From Deltaproteobacteria bacterium (GTDB taxonomy: Bacteria > Acidobacteriota > Thermoanaerobaculia > Multivoradales > JAHZIX01), in assembly GCA_022601195.1 (NCBI GenBank), contig JAHZIX010000005.1, positions 124,001 through 188,000 of the forward strand: 64,000 bases of DNA, written 5' to 3'. Below, piece by piece: positions 26,897 to 35,232 of this stretch (position 1 is the stretch's first letter; each line of letters starts with the position of its first letter). Under the pieces are notes generated by a model that saw only the letters and a list, made by a program, of their open reading frames with translations, had not been told where the DNA came from and did not search any database. The position numbers and the translations under genes are program-made.

Positions 26897-28009
26897 TCAG
26901 TCCCCAGTTGGCCGGTGGTCCGCTTTCCAGCGGGCCACCCGGCCTTCTGATCCCGCTGCCCAGAGGCTACCGTCCGGGGCGGCGCTGAGGGTGTAGAAGC
27001 CTTCTTCCGAGAGCCGCTTCCAACGGGTACCGTCGTCTTCAGAGATGTCGCAGCCGGCACGGCCGCAGCTGACCCACGTTGGGTCGGGGCGGTAGTCTAG
27101 GAACACCACGGCGGCACGGTGGCCAGAGGGGGGGAGGGTCGAGGCTGGAGTCCAGGTAGTTCCGCCGTCCCGGGTGATGGCGAGAGAGCGTTCTGCCAGC
27201 TCCGGCTGCAAGTAGTCACCGCCGGCAGCGATGCCGTGGAGAGAGTCCCGAAAAGCGACCGAGAACACCCCTTGTGAGGCTTCCCCGTGGGCGAGGGGAG
27301 CCTCCGACACTTTCCAACTGGCGCCGAAGTCTTCGCTGTAGAGGACCCGGGCCGCGCCCCCTCCGGTGCCGAGCCAGGCACGACCCTTCGGTCCCACGGC
27401 GAGGTTGCTGCCGCTGGCGGCGAAACCGGCTTCTCCCTCCCGGGGAACCGGTAGACTGGCGATGGGGAGCCGTTGCCAGCTACGCCCTCCATCACGGGTC
27501 TCGAGTAGCAAGAAGTTTCCTTCAACCGGGTCACTCATCACCAACCCCCTTTGGTCGTCCCAGAAGGCCATGGCGTCAAAAAAGGCGCCAGGGTAGGAGC
27601 TCTCATGAACGAGGGAAAAGGACTGCCCTCCATCCTCTGTACGGTACAGCCGAGCCGGCTGGCCGGCGGTCATGAGGACGGCGACGCCGTTCCCCAAAGC
27701 CTGTACGTCGCGGAAGTCGAGGTCCTCTCCTCCCAGCACCAGAAGGCTCTTCCAGGTCTGTCCACCGTCTTCCGTGCGCAGGACGGTGCCACCGGTGCCG
27801 CTCGCCCAGGCGGTTTCTCGATCGACGGCACTCAGTCCCCGTAGGCTTGCGGTGGAGCTGGTATCGAAACTCTCCCAGCTTCCCTCGGAAGGTTTTTGTG
27901 CCTCCGCCGATTCAGCTTGACTCGACTGGTGGTGGGAGCACGCCAGGGGGCCTAAGCAAAGACCGATGACTGAGGCGGCGAGGAAAGATCTCATTTGGAG
28001 GATGTTCAT
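26897..28009 (-). CDS. YCF48/BNR-repeat beta-propeller lipoprotein
   Basis: A 370-residue lipoprotein with lipobox GPLAC (Cys24). Repeated S/T-x-D-x-G-x-(T/S)-W motifs (RTEDGGQTWK, RTEDGGQSFS, TRDGGRSWQ, SEDFGASWK, TRDGGTTWT, SEDDGTRWK) give about six Asp-box blades, as in the photosystem II assembly factor YCF48 and sialidase-like propellers. In heterotrophs such proteins are of unknown role, probably scaffolding on the cell surface. ATG 28009 gives a standard lipoprotein signal; the longer frame to 28069 would put 20 extra residues before it. Confidence 0.87.
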   Translation of the reverse strand: MNILQMRSFLAASVIGLCLGPLACSHHQSSQAESAEAQKPSEGSWESFDTSSTASLRGLSAVDRETAWASGTGGTVLRTEDGGQTWKSLLVLGGEDLDFRDVQALGNGVAVLMTAGQPARLYRTEDGGQSFSLVHESSYPGAFFDAMAFWDDQRGLVMSDPVEGNFLLLETRDGGRSWQRLPIASLPVPREGEAGFAASGSNLAVGPKGRAWLGTGGGAARVLYSEDFGASWKVSEAPLAHGEASQGVFSVAFRDSLHGIAAGGDYLQPELAERSLAITRDGGTTWTPASTLPPSGHRAAVVFLDYRPDPTWVSCGRAGCDISEDDGTRWKRLSEEGFYTLSAAPDGSLWAAGSEGRVARWKADHRPTGD

Positions 28010-28338
28010 GGCGCCAGTGTACCTTGTGTCCCAGGAAGTAAGTCTTTTGCCGTTCAGCCACGGTTTCATCCTGGCCTGCTTTGTTGCTTCTCCTCACCTT
28101 GGTAACGGCTCTGAGCTCGTTGTGAGACGCCGGATAGAGTGGAAACGCAGTTGCAGTATTCTTGTAAGATCTGGTGACTGCATATATCCTCGTTCCACCT
28201 AATCGGAATCCGGGCAGAGCCTGCCTCGTTTTTGCTCTCGTCACGCCATCTGGCTGCCGTGCCAGTGGAGAGATTGAGAGAGGTCAATGAAGCAAGGGCT
28301 CCTTTCCCGAACCTGCCCCCCCGGGAGGAGATCTCGAT

Positions 28339-29052
28339 ATGAATCACAGATCACTAAGCAGGGATTTAGAGAGAACGACCTGTGTGAGCCGGCGGCTCTT
28401 GGGGAACACCTGGGGCATCTTGGGACTGATGGGCCTCTGTTGGGCCGGCGCCCTAGGTTGGGCTAGCCCCCTAGGCGCCCAGCCAACGGTGGTTCAGAAC
28501 GACTCCATCGTCGACTTTGGTACCGCCGCCGTCCAGGCAGGGTTCGTAGCTGGAGAGATCGGTGCAGCCTGGCTCACTTCTCCTTGCGACGGGACCATCA
28601 CCCACGTGCGAATCATTTGGTTGTCGTTCACCGGGGGAGCCCTGGATACCATCGGGGAATGGGTGCGGATCATGGAGGCCGGGACTTTCCCAACACCCGG
28701 AGCCGTGCTCGCCGACCTTCCCGGACCCGTGCTGAGCGATGGATTCGAAAACGAGTTCGCCGTACCTCAGCCGGTCGCCGTGGCTCAGGACGAGACTTTT
28801 GCCGTCGGCTTCAAGTTCCTGGAAAGCCCTCCAGCGGTCGGGCCTAGTCTGGTGACCGACACGGACGGCTGCCAGGCGGGACGAAACGGCATCTTTGCGA
28901 TTCCACCGAGTGCCTGGTTTTCGAGTTGCCTGCTCGGTGTCTCGGGAGACTTTGGGATTCGAGCGGTGGTCAGTTGCGGTGGGCCAGTACCGTTTTTCGA
29001 GGACGGCTTCGAAAGCGGCGATACATCCGCTTGGACGGCCACGACGCCCTGA
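28339..29052 (+). CDS. Secreted protein with DGFESGDTSAW tail
   Basis: A 237-residue exported protein; the signal peptide is long (hydrophobic core about 24-42, cut near LGAQ). ATG 28339 is preceded by GGAGG. The mature domain (beta-rich, with SPCDGTITHVRI and a Cys pair) is of a type I cannot name. It ends VPFFEDGFESGDTSAWTATTP, almost the same tail as the M36 protease and the 1371-residue cytochrome protein. The tail is likely a sorting or anchoring signal, or the first strand of a shared fold. Confidence 0.8.
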   Translation: MNHRSLSRDLERTTCVSRRLLGNTWGILGLMGLCWAGALGWASPLGAQPTVVQNDSIVDFGTAAVQAGFVAGEIGAAWLTSPCDGTITHVRIIWLSFTGGALDTIGEWVRIMEAGTFPTPGAVLADLPGPVLSDGFENEFAVPQPVAVAQDETFAVGFKFLESPPAVGPSLVTDTDGCQAGRNGIFAIPPSAWFSSCLLGVSGDFGIRAVVSCGGPVPFFEDGFESGDTSAWTATTP

Positions 29053-29091
29053 CTTCGCGATAGCTTCTTCTTTTCTCCTGGCAGCTAGGAA

Positions 29092-29118
29092 TCCCCCGAG
29101 AGGCCGGCTCTCGGGGGA
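29092..29118. terminator. Stem-loop between convergent genes
   Basis: TCCCCCGAGAG pairs perfectly with CTCTCGGGGGA around a 5-nt loop (GCCGG). It sits between two convergent genes (stops at 29052 and 29134). There is no proper T-run on either side, so termination here is plausible but not certain. Confidence 0.5.
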
Positions 29119-29133
29119 AAAGAGAATACGAAA

Positions 29134-29544
29134 TTACCGATCTTGACTATGAGGCTGCTGCTCTTGTTCGTGGGGCACGGGCTCGGGGGCTGGCTTCGGC
29201 TTCTTTTTCCGGGTCAAACCGGTCATGTCGCCCATGTCGGAAGTGATGGTGACTTCGTTGTCATTGTCGAAAGCTTTTTCCAACTGCTTGCCGAAATCAG
29301 AGATGTCGTTGTCGATCTCTCCGTTCGTGATCGTGTTGGTATTCCCATCGTTGTCGGTGAACTCAACGCTACTGAGATTTCCGTTGGAATCATAGGTCAC
29401 ACTTGTCACGGTACCAGTGGCAGTGCCATGGGCATTGGAACCGTTACCGGTGGTGACATCCGCTCCTGCGACGGAAGTCAGGACGAGGGCGAAGGCAAAG
29501 GTCATCGCGTAACAAGTCAGTCGCTTCGAAAGATTTCTCAGCAT
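29134..29544 (-). CDS. Small secreted hypothetical protein
   Basis: A 136-residue protein with a signal peptide (LTCYAMTFAFALVLTSVAGA). The mature part is rich in Asn, Asp, Thr and Gly (TVTSVTYDSNGNLSSVEFTDNDGN), with a beta-strand and calcium-like D/N pattern, and ends in a Lys/Pro/Glu/Gln tail (RKKKPKPAPEPVP). ATG 29544 has AAGGAG 7 nt upstream. I do not recognise the family. The upstream 215 bp separates it from the PQQ gene on the same strand. Confidence 0.72.
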   Translation of the reverse strand: MLRNLSKRLTCYAMTFAFALVLTSVAGADVTTGNGSNAHGTATGTVTSVTYDSNGNLSSVEFTDNDGNTNTITNGEIDNDISDFGKQLEKAFDNDNEVTITSDMGDMTGLTRKKKPKPAPEPVPHEQEQQPHSQDR

Positions 29545-29759
29545 GATGTTCTCCTTGTGAAAATATGTACTGTTATTTTCATAGGAGTTGCTGTCGGTCA
29601 ATTTTGCCCCACAAGAAATGGGAAAATTCTCACCGATAAAATGTGCCGGGTTTTCGAAAGAGACTAAGCTTTCTCCATAGAGGAACCGAGCGGAGATACT
29701 TCGGTGATATCTCCAGCAACAAATTCTTTCCCTCACCACGAGTGGATGAGAAGGAAATA

Positions 29760-31112
29760 CTAGCGGGTGGAAGCTTGGTCCTTTTCGGCAGCTGCCTTTG
29801 GAGGCTTAGGGGCGACTAAGTCGTATACCAGCAGCGTGTCCTGCTCGCGGAGGTAGAGCATTCCACCGGCGATCACTGGATGGGGCCAGCTGGGTTTTTC
29901 GGCGTCGGGGATGGGGAAAGAACCCTTTTCCCGATAGCTTTCGAGGGTCGCCTCCGCGAGCACCATGAGGCCGTTCTGGTAGCGCAGGTAGAGGTGGCCG
30001 TCCGCATAGGCGACAGCTGCGGAGCCGGACCCCTTGTTGCGTTCCGGGCCCCAGGCGATCTTGCCCGTTGCCAGCTCCACCGCGATGGGAAAGCCTTTGT
30101 TATGGCCCGTTCCAGCATAGACATAGCCGTCCTTCAGGATCATGCCGCCATGGTGATTCTGGAAGGTGTCTGCGGTGAGGAAATAGACTTCTTCAGCCTG
30201 CACTCCCGTCTTGTTCTGGGTGAGGCGCAATAGAGCCGCTCCGGTGCCATAGCCGCTGGAAGCGAAGATGTAGTCACCCTGGACCAACGGAGTTGGAATG
30301 TTGGCGACCTCGTTGGCCACTTTGTCATAGCCCCAAAGAAAGCGCCCGGTCTTGGCTTCGAGACCGATGAGGCCACGGCCAAGGAGTTGAATGTATTGAC
30401 GAACGCCACCACCATTACTGATGACGATGGAGGAGTATCCGGCGCCGTCTAGTCCTTTAGAACCGAACTTCGGTAGGGCCGTGCGCCAGATTTCCTTTCC
30501 GCTGTTCTTGTCGAGAGCCACGACTGCCGCTTGTGGGCCTCCTGGGGTCACCAAGATTCGATCACCATCAATCAGAGGAGACTCGCTGAACTTCCAGTTA
30601 TAGGTGCCGTCGTCGCCGACACTCATCATGCGACCGCCGAAATCTTTGATTAGGGACCGCTGCCAGACAATTTTCCCCGTGGAGCTATCCAGGCAGAGGA
30701 GAGTGCCTTCTGTGCCCAAGGCATAAACGCGATTGCCATCCACCGTCGGTGTCGAGCGGGGGCCGAGATATTGATCCTCCCAGGAAGGACCGATCTTGAC
30801 CTTCCACAGGTGGGCTCCCTTGTGGCGATCGAGAGCCAGGACGTATTGGGCGTCGCCGAGATCCCCCATGGTGAAGATCTTGTCGCCGGCCACCGCTACA
30901 CTGGAGAAACCTCCGCCCAGGCCGGTCTTCTTCCAAGCCAGGGGAGGACCCGCCTCGGGCCAGCTCTGGAGCAAGCCGGTATCCGAACCGTGACCGTTTC
31001 TCTGCGGGCCTCGCCATTGGGGCCAATCGCTGCTCTCTGCGGCAGCAACACCGCCAAAGGAAATGAGGACCAAAAGGGCTGTCAGGGCTTGGCGAGGGTG
31101 ACCAAAGAGCAT
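29760..31112 (-). CDS. PQQ-repeat beta-propeller protein, exported
   Basis: A 450-residue protein with signal peptide (about 1-25) and the WPQWRGPQRNGHG start typical of planctomycete and acidobacterial PQQ-like propeller proteins. Repeated A-x-D-x-x-x-G-x-x-x-W blades are visible (ALDRHKGAHLWK, CLDSSTGKIVW, ALDKNSGKEIW, ELATGKIAW). It lacks heme motifs and the paired cysteines of quinoprotein alcohol dehydrogenases, so it may be a non-catalytic scaffold of the BamB kind. ATG 31112 has GGAG 8 nt upstream. Confidence 0.87.
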   Translation of the reverse strand: MLFGHPRQALTALLVLISFGGVAAAESSDWPQWRGPQRNGHGSDTGLLQSWPEAGPPLAWKKTGLGGGFSSVAVAGDKIFTMGDLGDAQYVLALDRHKGAHLWKVKIGPSWEDQYLGPRSTPTVDGNRVYALGTEGTLLCLDSSTGKIVWQRSLIKDFGGRMMSVGDDGTYNWKFSESPLIDGDRILVTPGGPQAAVVALDKNSGKEIWRTALPKFGSKGLDGAGYSSIVISNGGGVRQYIQLLGRGLIGLEAKTGRFLWGYDKVANEVANIPTPLVQGDYIFASSGYGTGAALLRLTQNKTGVQAEEVYFLTADTFQNHHGGMILKDGYVYAGTGHNKGFPIAVELATGKIAWGPERNKGSGSAAVAYADGHLYLRYQNGLMVLAEATLESYREKGSFPIPDAEKPSWPHPVIAGGMLYLREQDTLLVYDLVAPKPPKAAAEKDQASTR

Positions 31113-31157
31113 CGGCGGACTCCTTTTTTCGGTTGTTGAGACATAGATGGCTCAGAG

Positions 31158-31234
31158 GTGAATACGTAACGACAGGAGTTGGGTTGCGGCCTACGGCCTG
31201 CCAAAAGGGGGTTCCCTGTGGGGAGCGTATTCAC
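31158..31234. repeat. Inverted repeat upstream of the PQQ-propeller gene
   Basis: GTGAATACG (31158-31166) and CGTATTCAC (31226-31234) are perfect 9-bp inverted arms about 60 bp apart. A related pair (AACGAC and GTCGTT) lies beside them. They lie 45-120 bp upstream of the PQQ gene start on the minus strand, a fitting place for a regulator site, though the spacing also allows an RNA hairpin. Confidence 0.35.
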
Positions 31235-31401
31235 GAGTCGTTATTCGCGTCGAGTTCCCGTCTCTGAGTTTGGCAGCGACCAGGGAGTTTGGCAGCGCCT
31301 CCTTGGCATGGGAATCTCGATCTCGGCATGGTTCGGTACCTACTCTGGGTGGCCCGTGCTGGATCGACGTTCTGGATGGCCTTTTCCCGCTGGGCAGGGG
31401 C

Positions 31402-31803
31402 TCAATGCACCGTATAGGGCCCTACCAGTTCAAATGTGGCGATCTCAGCGTCAAAACTATGCCCACTTTCGGCCACCATCTGGTAGGTGCCTCGCATAGA
31501 GCCGAAGGGGTGAGAGAGGGGGCAGCCGGAGGTGTAACTGAAGGATTCACCGGGGGCGAGAACCGGGGTTTCGCCAACCACTCCGGGTCCCTTGACTTCT
31601 TCCTGACTACCGTCTCCATCGGTGATGATCCAGTGGCGAGTCACCAGCTTTGCTTTCTCGAGACCCTCGTTGGAGATGGTGACGGTGTAGAGGAAAAACC
31701 ACAATCCCTGCTCCGGGACGGATCTCTCAGCGAAGTACTGGGGTTCCACTACCACCCGAATACCCTGGGTCACCGCTTCCGATCCTTCCAGATCTGTATT
31801 CAT
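31402..31803 (-). CDS. apaG: ApaG domain protein
   Basis: A 133-residue single-domain ApaG (fibronectin-III-like beta sandwich). Markers are FLYTVTISNEG, VTRHWIITDGDG, GPGVVGETPVLAPGESFSY and SGCPLSHPFGSMRGTYQM. Role in the family: linked to magnesium/cobalt homeostasis and to nucleotide (Ap4A) metabolism in E. coli; the mechanism is not settled. ATG 31803 overlaps the stop of the M20 peptidase gene (ATGA), so the two are translationally coupled. Confidence 0.95.
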   Translation of the reverse strand: MNTDLEGSEAVTQGIRVVVEPQYFAERSVPEQGLWFFLYTVTISNEGLEKAKLVTRHWIITDGDGSQEEVKGPGVVGETPVLAPGESFSYTSGCPLSHPFGSMRGTYQMVAESGHSFDAEIATFELVGPYTVH

Positions 31804-33317
31804 TGTCGAGCCGCCAGTTCTGCCAACATTGCCGCGTACATTTTTAGATTGAGAGCGAATTGGTCGATGGTCAAGAACTCGTGCTCCGTATGGCCGGTGT
31901 AGTCCTCTCCTGGCATGGACGGGCCAAAATTGACCCCGTTTGGAACCAGACGGGCATGGGTTCCGCCACCAATGGACAGAGCTTTCGGGGCCTTCTGACC
32001 GGTGAAGTGCTCGAAAATATCTAGTAGAACGGGGACATGGGGAGCGTCTTCGGTGTAGTGGGGATCCGACACGAGCACCTCGACCTCTAGGTCCTCATAT
32101 CCAGCCTTTTTCTTCCAAGCGTCGAAGGCCGTGCGAAAGCTCGTTTCTACCTGGTCACCGCTCCTGCCTACGGGTCGGCGGAAATTCAAGCTGACTCTCA
32201 GAGCGTCATCCCCCCAGGGCTCCAACAGGGTCCACGAGAGGGTCATGGGGCCCATGAATGGATGGGAGTAAGCGGAGTCACCAAATAGCTCAGAATTGTG
32301 ACCGAGGCCCACCAGGTCGTTGGCGAAGCGCACGGCGCGGGCCGCTTGGGAGTCGGGCCAGCGGTGAACTCCCAAGACAGCCGCCAGATGGCTCAGAGCA
32401 TTCTGTCCAGCCCAGGGCTCAGAGGAGTGGGCGGCTTTGCCCCGAGCTTCGATGGTCAGGGAATCCGGACCGGGAGTGAAACGGAACTCGACATTGGGGT
32501 AGGAGCGGGCTGCGGCGAGAAGGCGTCGCTCTAGCTTCGCAGTGGGTCGGGAGATTTCAGCTCTGGCGTCTTCGGGAATCTGGGTCAGAAAGGCGCCTCC
32601 GGTAAATACCTCGAGCCGGGGCTTGCGGCTGCTCCCGGTGTCTTTCGTAGCCGGGATGGGAATGCGCAAGCCACCAAACCCTTTTTCTGCAATCACTACC
32701 GGATACTGAGCGTCCAGGGCCACGTTGATCTGTGGTGGAGGGTTTTCCTCCAGAAAGGCTTGAAAAGGCTGCCAATTCGATTCTTCTGTATAGGAAATGG
32801 TCAACTCGATCCGCCGCCGCAGTTCCATGCCGGTATCCGAAAGAGCCTTCATGGCATAGAGAGCCAGAGCGATGGGGCCTTTGTCGTCCTCCGCGCCGCG
32901 AGCGATGAATTTTCCGGGCTCGCTCTGGGTGTCGAGAAAGAACGGGCTCTCGGTCCATTTTGAGGGATCGGCGGGTTGAACGTCGCCGTGGGTGATGATC
33001 CCCAGTCGGTCCGTGCTGTTACCCATTCCAATGACCACGACTTCACCGTGATCAGCAAAATCAAAGCCCAATTTCTTGGCCTTTTTTTCGAGATAGGCCG
33101 TCATGGCCTGAAATTCCGGGTTGGCGCTGTTGGGCGTGCCGGGTTCGTAGACGGTCTTGAATTTCACCAAGTCCTGGAGCGTCTCCACCGCTGCTTGGCC
33201 GTATTCGTCCACGGCAAAATCAGCGAGAGGCAGAGTCACTTCCGAGGGGAAATCCTCGGCGGTGGCAGCCAGGGACAGAAGGGGCAGCAGGAGTAAGGGA
33301 ATCAGAGTTCGTTGCAT
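31800..33317 (-). CDS. Exported M20-family (Sapep-like) dipeptidase
   Basis: A 505-residue zinc peptidase with a signal peptide (MQRTLIPLLLLPLLSLAATA). The metal motifs are THGDVQPAD (first His and bridging region), GAEDDKGP (bridging Asp) and TEESN (catalytic Glu), with a late H in GGGTHARLVP. Similar to Sapep/PepV dipeptidases, which cleave short peptides, but exported, so it likely works on peptides in the periplasm. The stop overlaps the start of apaG. It is downstream of the repeat patch at 33.3-33.6 kb. Confidence 0.9.
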   Translation of the reverse strand: MQRTLIPLLLLPLLSLAATAEDFPSEVTLPLADFAVDEYGQAAVETLQDLVKFKTVYEPGTPNSANPEFQAMTAYLEKKAKKLGFDFADHGEVVVIGMGNSTDRLGIITHGDVQPADPSKWTESPFFLDTQSEPGKFIARGAEDDKGPIALALYAMKALSDTGMELRRRIELTISYTEESNWQPFQAFLEENPPPQINVALDAQYPVVIAEKGFGGLRIPIPATKDTGSSRKPRLEVFTGGAFLTQIPEDARAEISRPTAKLERRLLAAARSYPNVEFRFTPGPDSLTIEARGKAAHSSEPWAGQNALSHLAAVLGVHRWPDSQAARAVRFANDLVGLGHNSELFGDSAYSHPFMGPMTLSWTLLEPWGDDALRVSLNFRRPVGRSGDQVETSFRTAFDAWKKKAGYEDLEVEVLVSDPHYTEDAPHVPVLLDIFEHFTGQKAPKALSIGGGTHARLVPNGVNFGPSMPGEDYTGHTEHEFLTIDQFALNLKMYAAMLAELAARQ

Positions 33318-33349
33318 CGGTAGATTCTAGCAGGGGCGCTCCCTTTTGG

Positions 33350-33600
33350 GGGGAGCGGACCGCTCTTGCTAGGACTCTCAGAGCGAGCACTCTTAGAGCC
33401 AGCACTGTCGAAGCTGGTCATCCTGAGGCCCTTGGCCTGAAGTCGCTGCCCTCGAAGTCGCTGCCCTCGAAGTCGCTGCTCTCGAAGTCTCTGCTCTCAA
33501 GGGCATCGTCTCCAAGGGCACTATCTCCAAGACTAGTTTCACTCAAAAGGCTACCGTCTCGAAAGCAAGGGGCTCCAGACCCACTGCCCTTGAAGCTCGC
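33350..33600 (-). repeat. 15-bp tandem repeat patch (pentapeptide-like)
   Basis: On the minus strand a 15-bp unit of the form GACTTCGAGGGCAGC recurs nearly perfectly four times at about 33435-33490 and in diverged form on both sides. In frame it reads SALGD-DALES-RDFES-SDFEG-SDFEG-SDF, a pentapeptide-repeat pattern. The open frame (33418-33663) lacks a good start and overlaps the neighbouring gene, and a stop at 33418 breaks the series, after which related 15-mers continue in another frame. This looks like a decayed or newly arising repeat gene. Confidence 0.5.
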
Positions 33601-33605
33601 CTCGG

Positions 33606-34580
33606 CTACTCCAGGCCGAGCTGACTCCGTAGGGCCAGATCTTCCAGGGAGTTGCGATTCCAATAGTCCGAGAGAATCCTCTTGTTACGAACGGCTCGGG
33701 TGGTGAGGGGTTTCGCTCCAGGGCCGAAGCCGGAGGTGAAGGTCTCTTCCCAAGCTTCGATTTCGTGGGGGAAGGCTTTGTTGAAGTGAATCGCCAGAGT
33801 GCGTCCGAGGCTGGGGTAAGTCAGGGTGTAGGTCATCTGCCCAGGTTTGCCCTCTGCAGGTATCAAGGTCGCTCGGGCTGCCTTCGGTTTCCAATCGGCA
33901 TGGCGCAAGCGTTCATAGAAGGTTCCCGGAAGGAGAGTGATATCACCCGTGGGCAGCGTTTCCGGTGCCAACCGAATGAGGTTCCAGAGCTGGTCTTCCA
34001 ATTGGACTCCGTCTATCCGGAGAACTTCGTCTCCTTCCGATTCGAAATAGGATCGAAGCTCTCCCCGGTACCCATCGTCCGCGCGGTTGAGTTGGGTCCA
34101 GGTGTGACCGCACCACTCCTGGGAAGAGGTGGTGACCTTGAGAGCGAAGGGGTCGGAATTGGCATCGATGGGGGAGAAGACCGAGGCCATCATGGAATAG
34201 GGGTAAATGCCCGTGTTGAACTTCTTGGTGGCATTGAGCTTGAGAATCTTGACGGCATCGTCTCCGGCGAGCCGAGGGTTGTCCAATTTCACTTGCTTGC
34301 TGCGGGAGAACTCCTCGGTGACGTAGACCAGAACCGAGTGGCCGGGATGGGCTTCGCCGTAACGAGCTTGCTCCAAACGGTAGCTAGTGATCTCTGCCTT
34401 GCCTCGGTACCAATACTCTTCGAAGGCGCCGGCTTGGGCTGGGGCACAGGCTAGGAGGGGCAGGAGGAAAGCCAGGACCCAGGACCCAGGAAACAACCGT
34501 CGCAGGTTCTGCCTAGGTTCCAATCGCCGGCTGGTAGGACCCCTTCGCAGGGCTGTCCTTCGGGAGTGATGAATGCGCAT
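33606..34580 (-). CDS. Secreted conserved protein (often mislabelled Maf)
   Basis: A 324-residue exported protein. ATG 34580 has GGAGGT 5 nt upstream; the Arg-rich n-region is long (about 28 residues), then the hydrophobic core VLAFLLPLLACAPAQA. The mature part starts EEYWYRGKAEITSYRLEQARYG and has KKFNTGIYPYSMM and SSQEWCGHTW. I recall this family from Bacteroidetes and Acidobacteria, where it is sometimes wrongly named septum formation inhibitor Maf; no Maf motif is here. Function unknown. The frame ends beside the 15-bp repeat patch. Confidence 0.8.
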   Translation of the reverse strand: MRIHHSRRTALRRGPTSRRLEPRQNLRRLFPGSWVLAFLLPLLACAPAQAGAFEEYWYRGKAEITSYRLEQARYGEAHPGHSVLVYVTEEFSRSKQVKLDNPRLAGDDAVKILKLNATKKFNTGIYPYSMMASVFSPIDANSDPFALKVTTSSQEWCGHTWTQLNRADDGYRGELRSYFESEGDEVLRIDGVQLEDQLWNLIRLAPETLPTGDITLLPGTFYERLRHADWKPKAARATLIPAEGKPGQMTYTLTYPSLGRTLAIHFNKAFPHEIEAWEETFTSGFGPGAKPLTTRAVRNKRILSDYWNRNSLEDLALRSQLGLE

Positions 34581-34760
34581 GGTACACCTCCAGTTGGTTA
34601 ACTCGATGGCCTCGTGCTGCGATCCGGTCTTCTGGTGCCCGAAACCTAGTGAGGGCCGAGCTCTCTAAATATCCTACGAAGCCTCCGGTGGCCTTGGCTG
34701 TTGGTTGGGGCTGTGGATGTCATACTGGTGGCTCTTTTTTTGAGTCAGAAAGGAGCCGCT

Positions 34761-35222
34761 ATGGAATCTGTAGTCTACGCCGTCGGCTTGGCGATGGGCA
34801 GCGTGATGTTGGGCTCGGTTTGTTATGTCTGGGTGCGCAAGCAGCAGCTGGGGATGGGTGGGGGCTTCTTGGGCGCCATGGGAGTGGTGCTTCTCGGGTT
34901 GTCGGTTTGGACCGGGGTAAGCGTCGAGGTTTCCAAGAGCGGAATCAAAGCGGACTTCGAGCGACTTCAGGGGCGCCTCGATGAGGTCACCGAGGCCAGC
35001 CAGGTCGTTTCCGAACAGGTACAAAACATCGCCCAGTCTACCGAGGCGAACCGGAGCCAATTCGTTCAGCTGACTCGGGTCTTGGAAGCGGACACGACTC
35101 CCACAGCGCCGGTCTTGCGGCAGCTGCGGGAGCGTATGGTGGCCGTTCCTCAGGTCAATCACCAGGAGTTGGAGCGCGCCTCCCGCACTCTTCAGGTGTC
35201 GCCTGGTCTAAGACAGAACTGA
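34761..35222 (+). CDS. Membrane protein with C-terminal coiled coil
   Basis: A 153-residue protein with two transmembrane helices (about 3-23 and 35-55), then a long heptad-patterned helix (about 62-125: ADFERLQGRLDEVTEASQVVSEQVQNIA). ATG 34761 with AAAGGAG 6 nt upstream is clearly better than the in-frame start at 34701. Looks like a small coiled-coil membrane protein; family unknown. Its stop is 11 bp from the stop of the convergent M2 peptidase gene. Confidence 0.75.
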   Translation: MESVVYAVGLAMGSVMLGSVCYVWVRKQQLGMGGGFLGAMGVVLLGLSVWTGVSVEVSKSGIKADFERLQGRLDEVTEASQVVSEQVQNIAQSTEANRSQFVQLTRVLEADTTPTAPVLRQLRERMVAVPQVNHQELERASRTLQVSPGLRQN

Positions 35223-35232
35223 GGCTCTCTTC

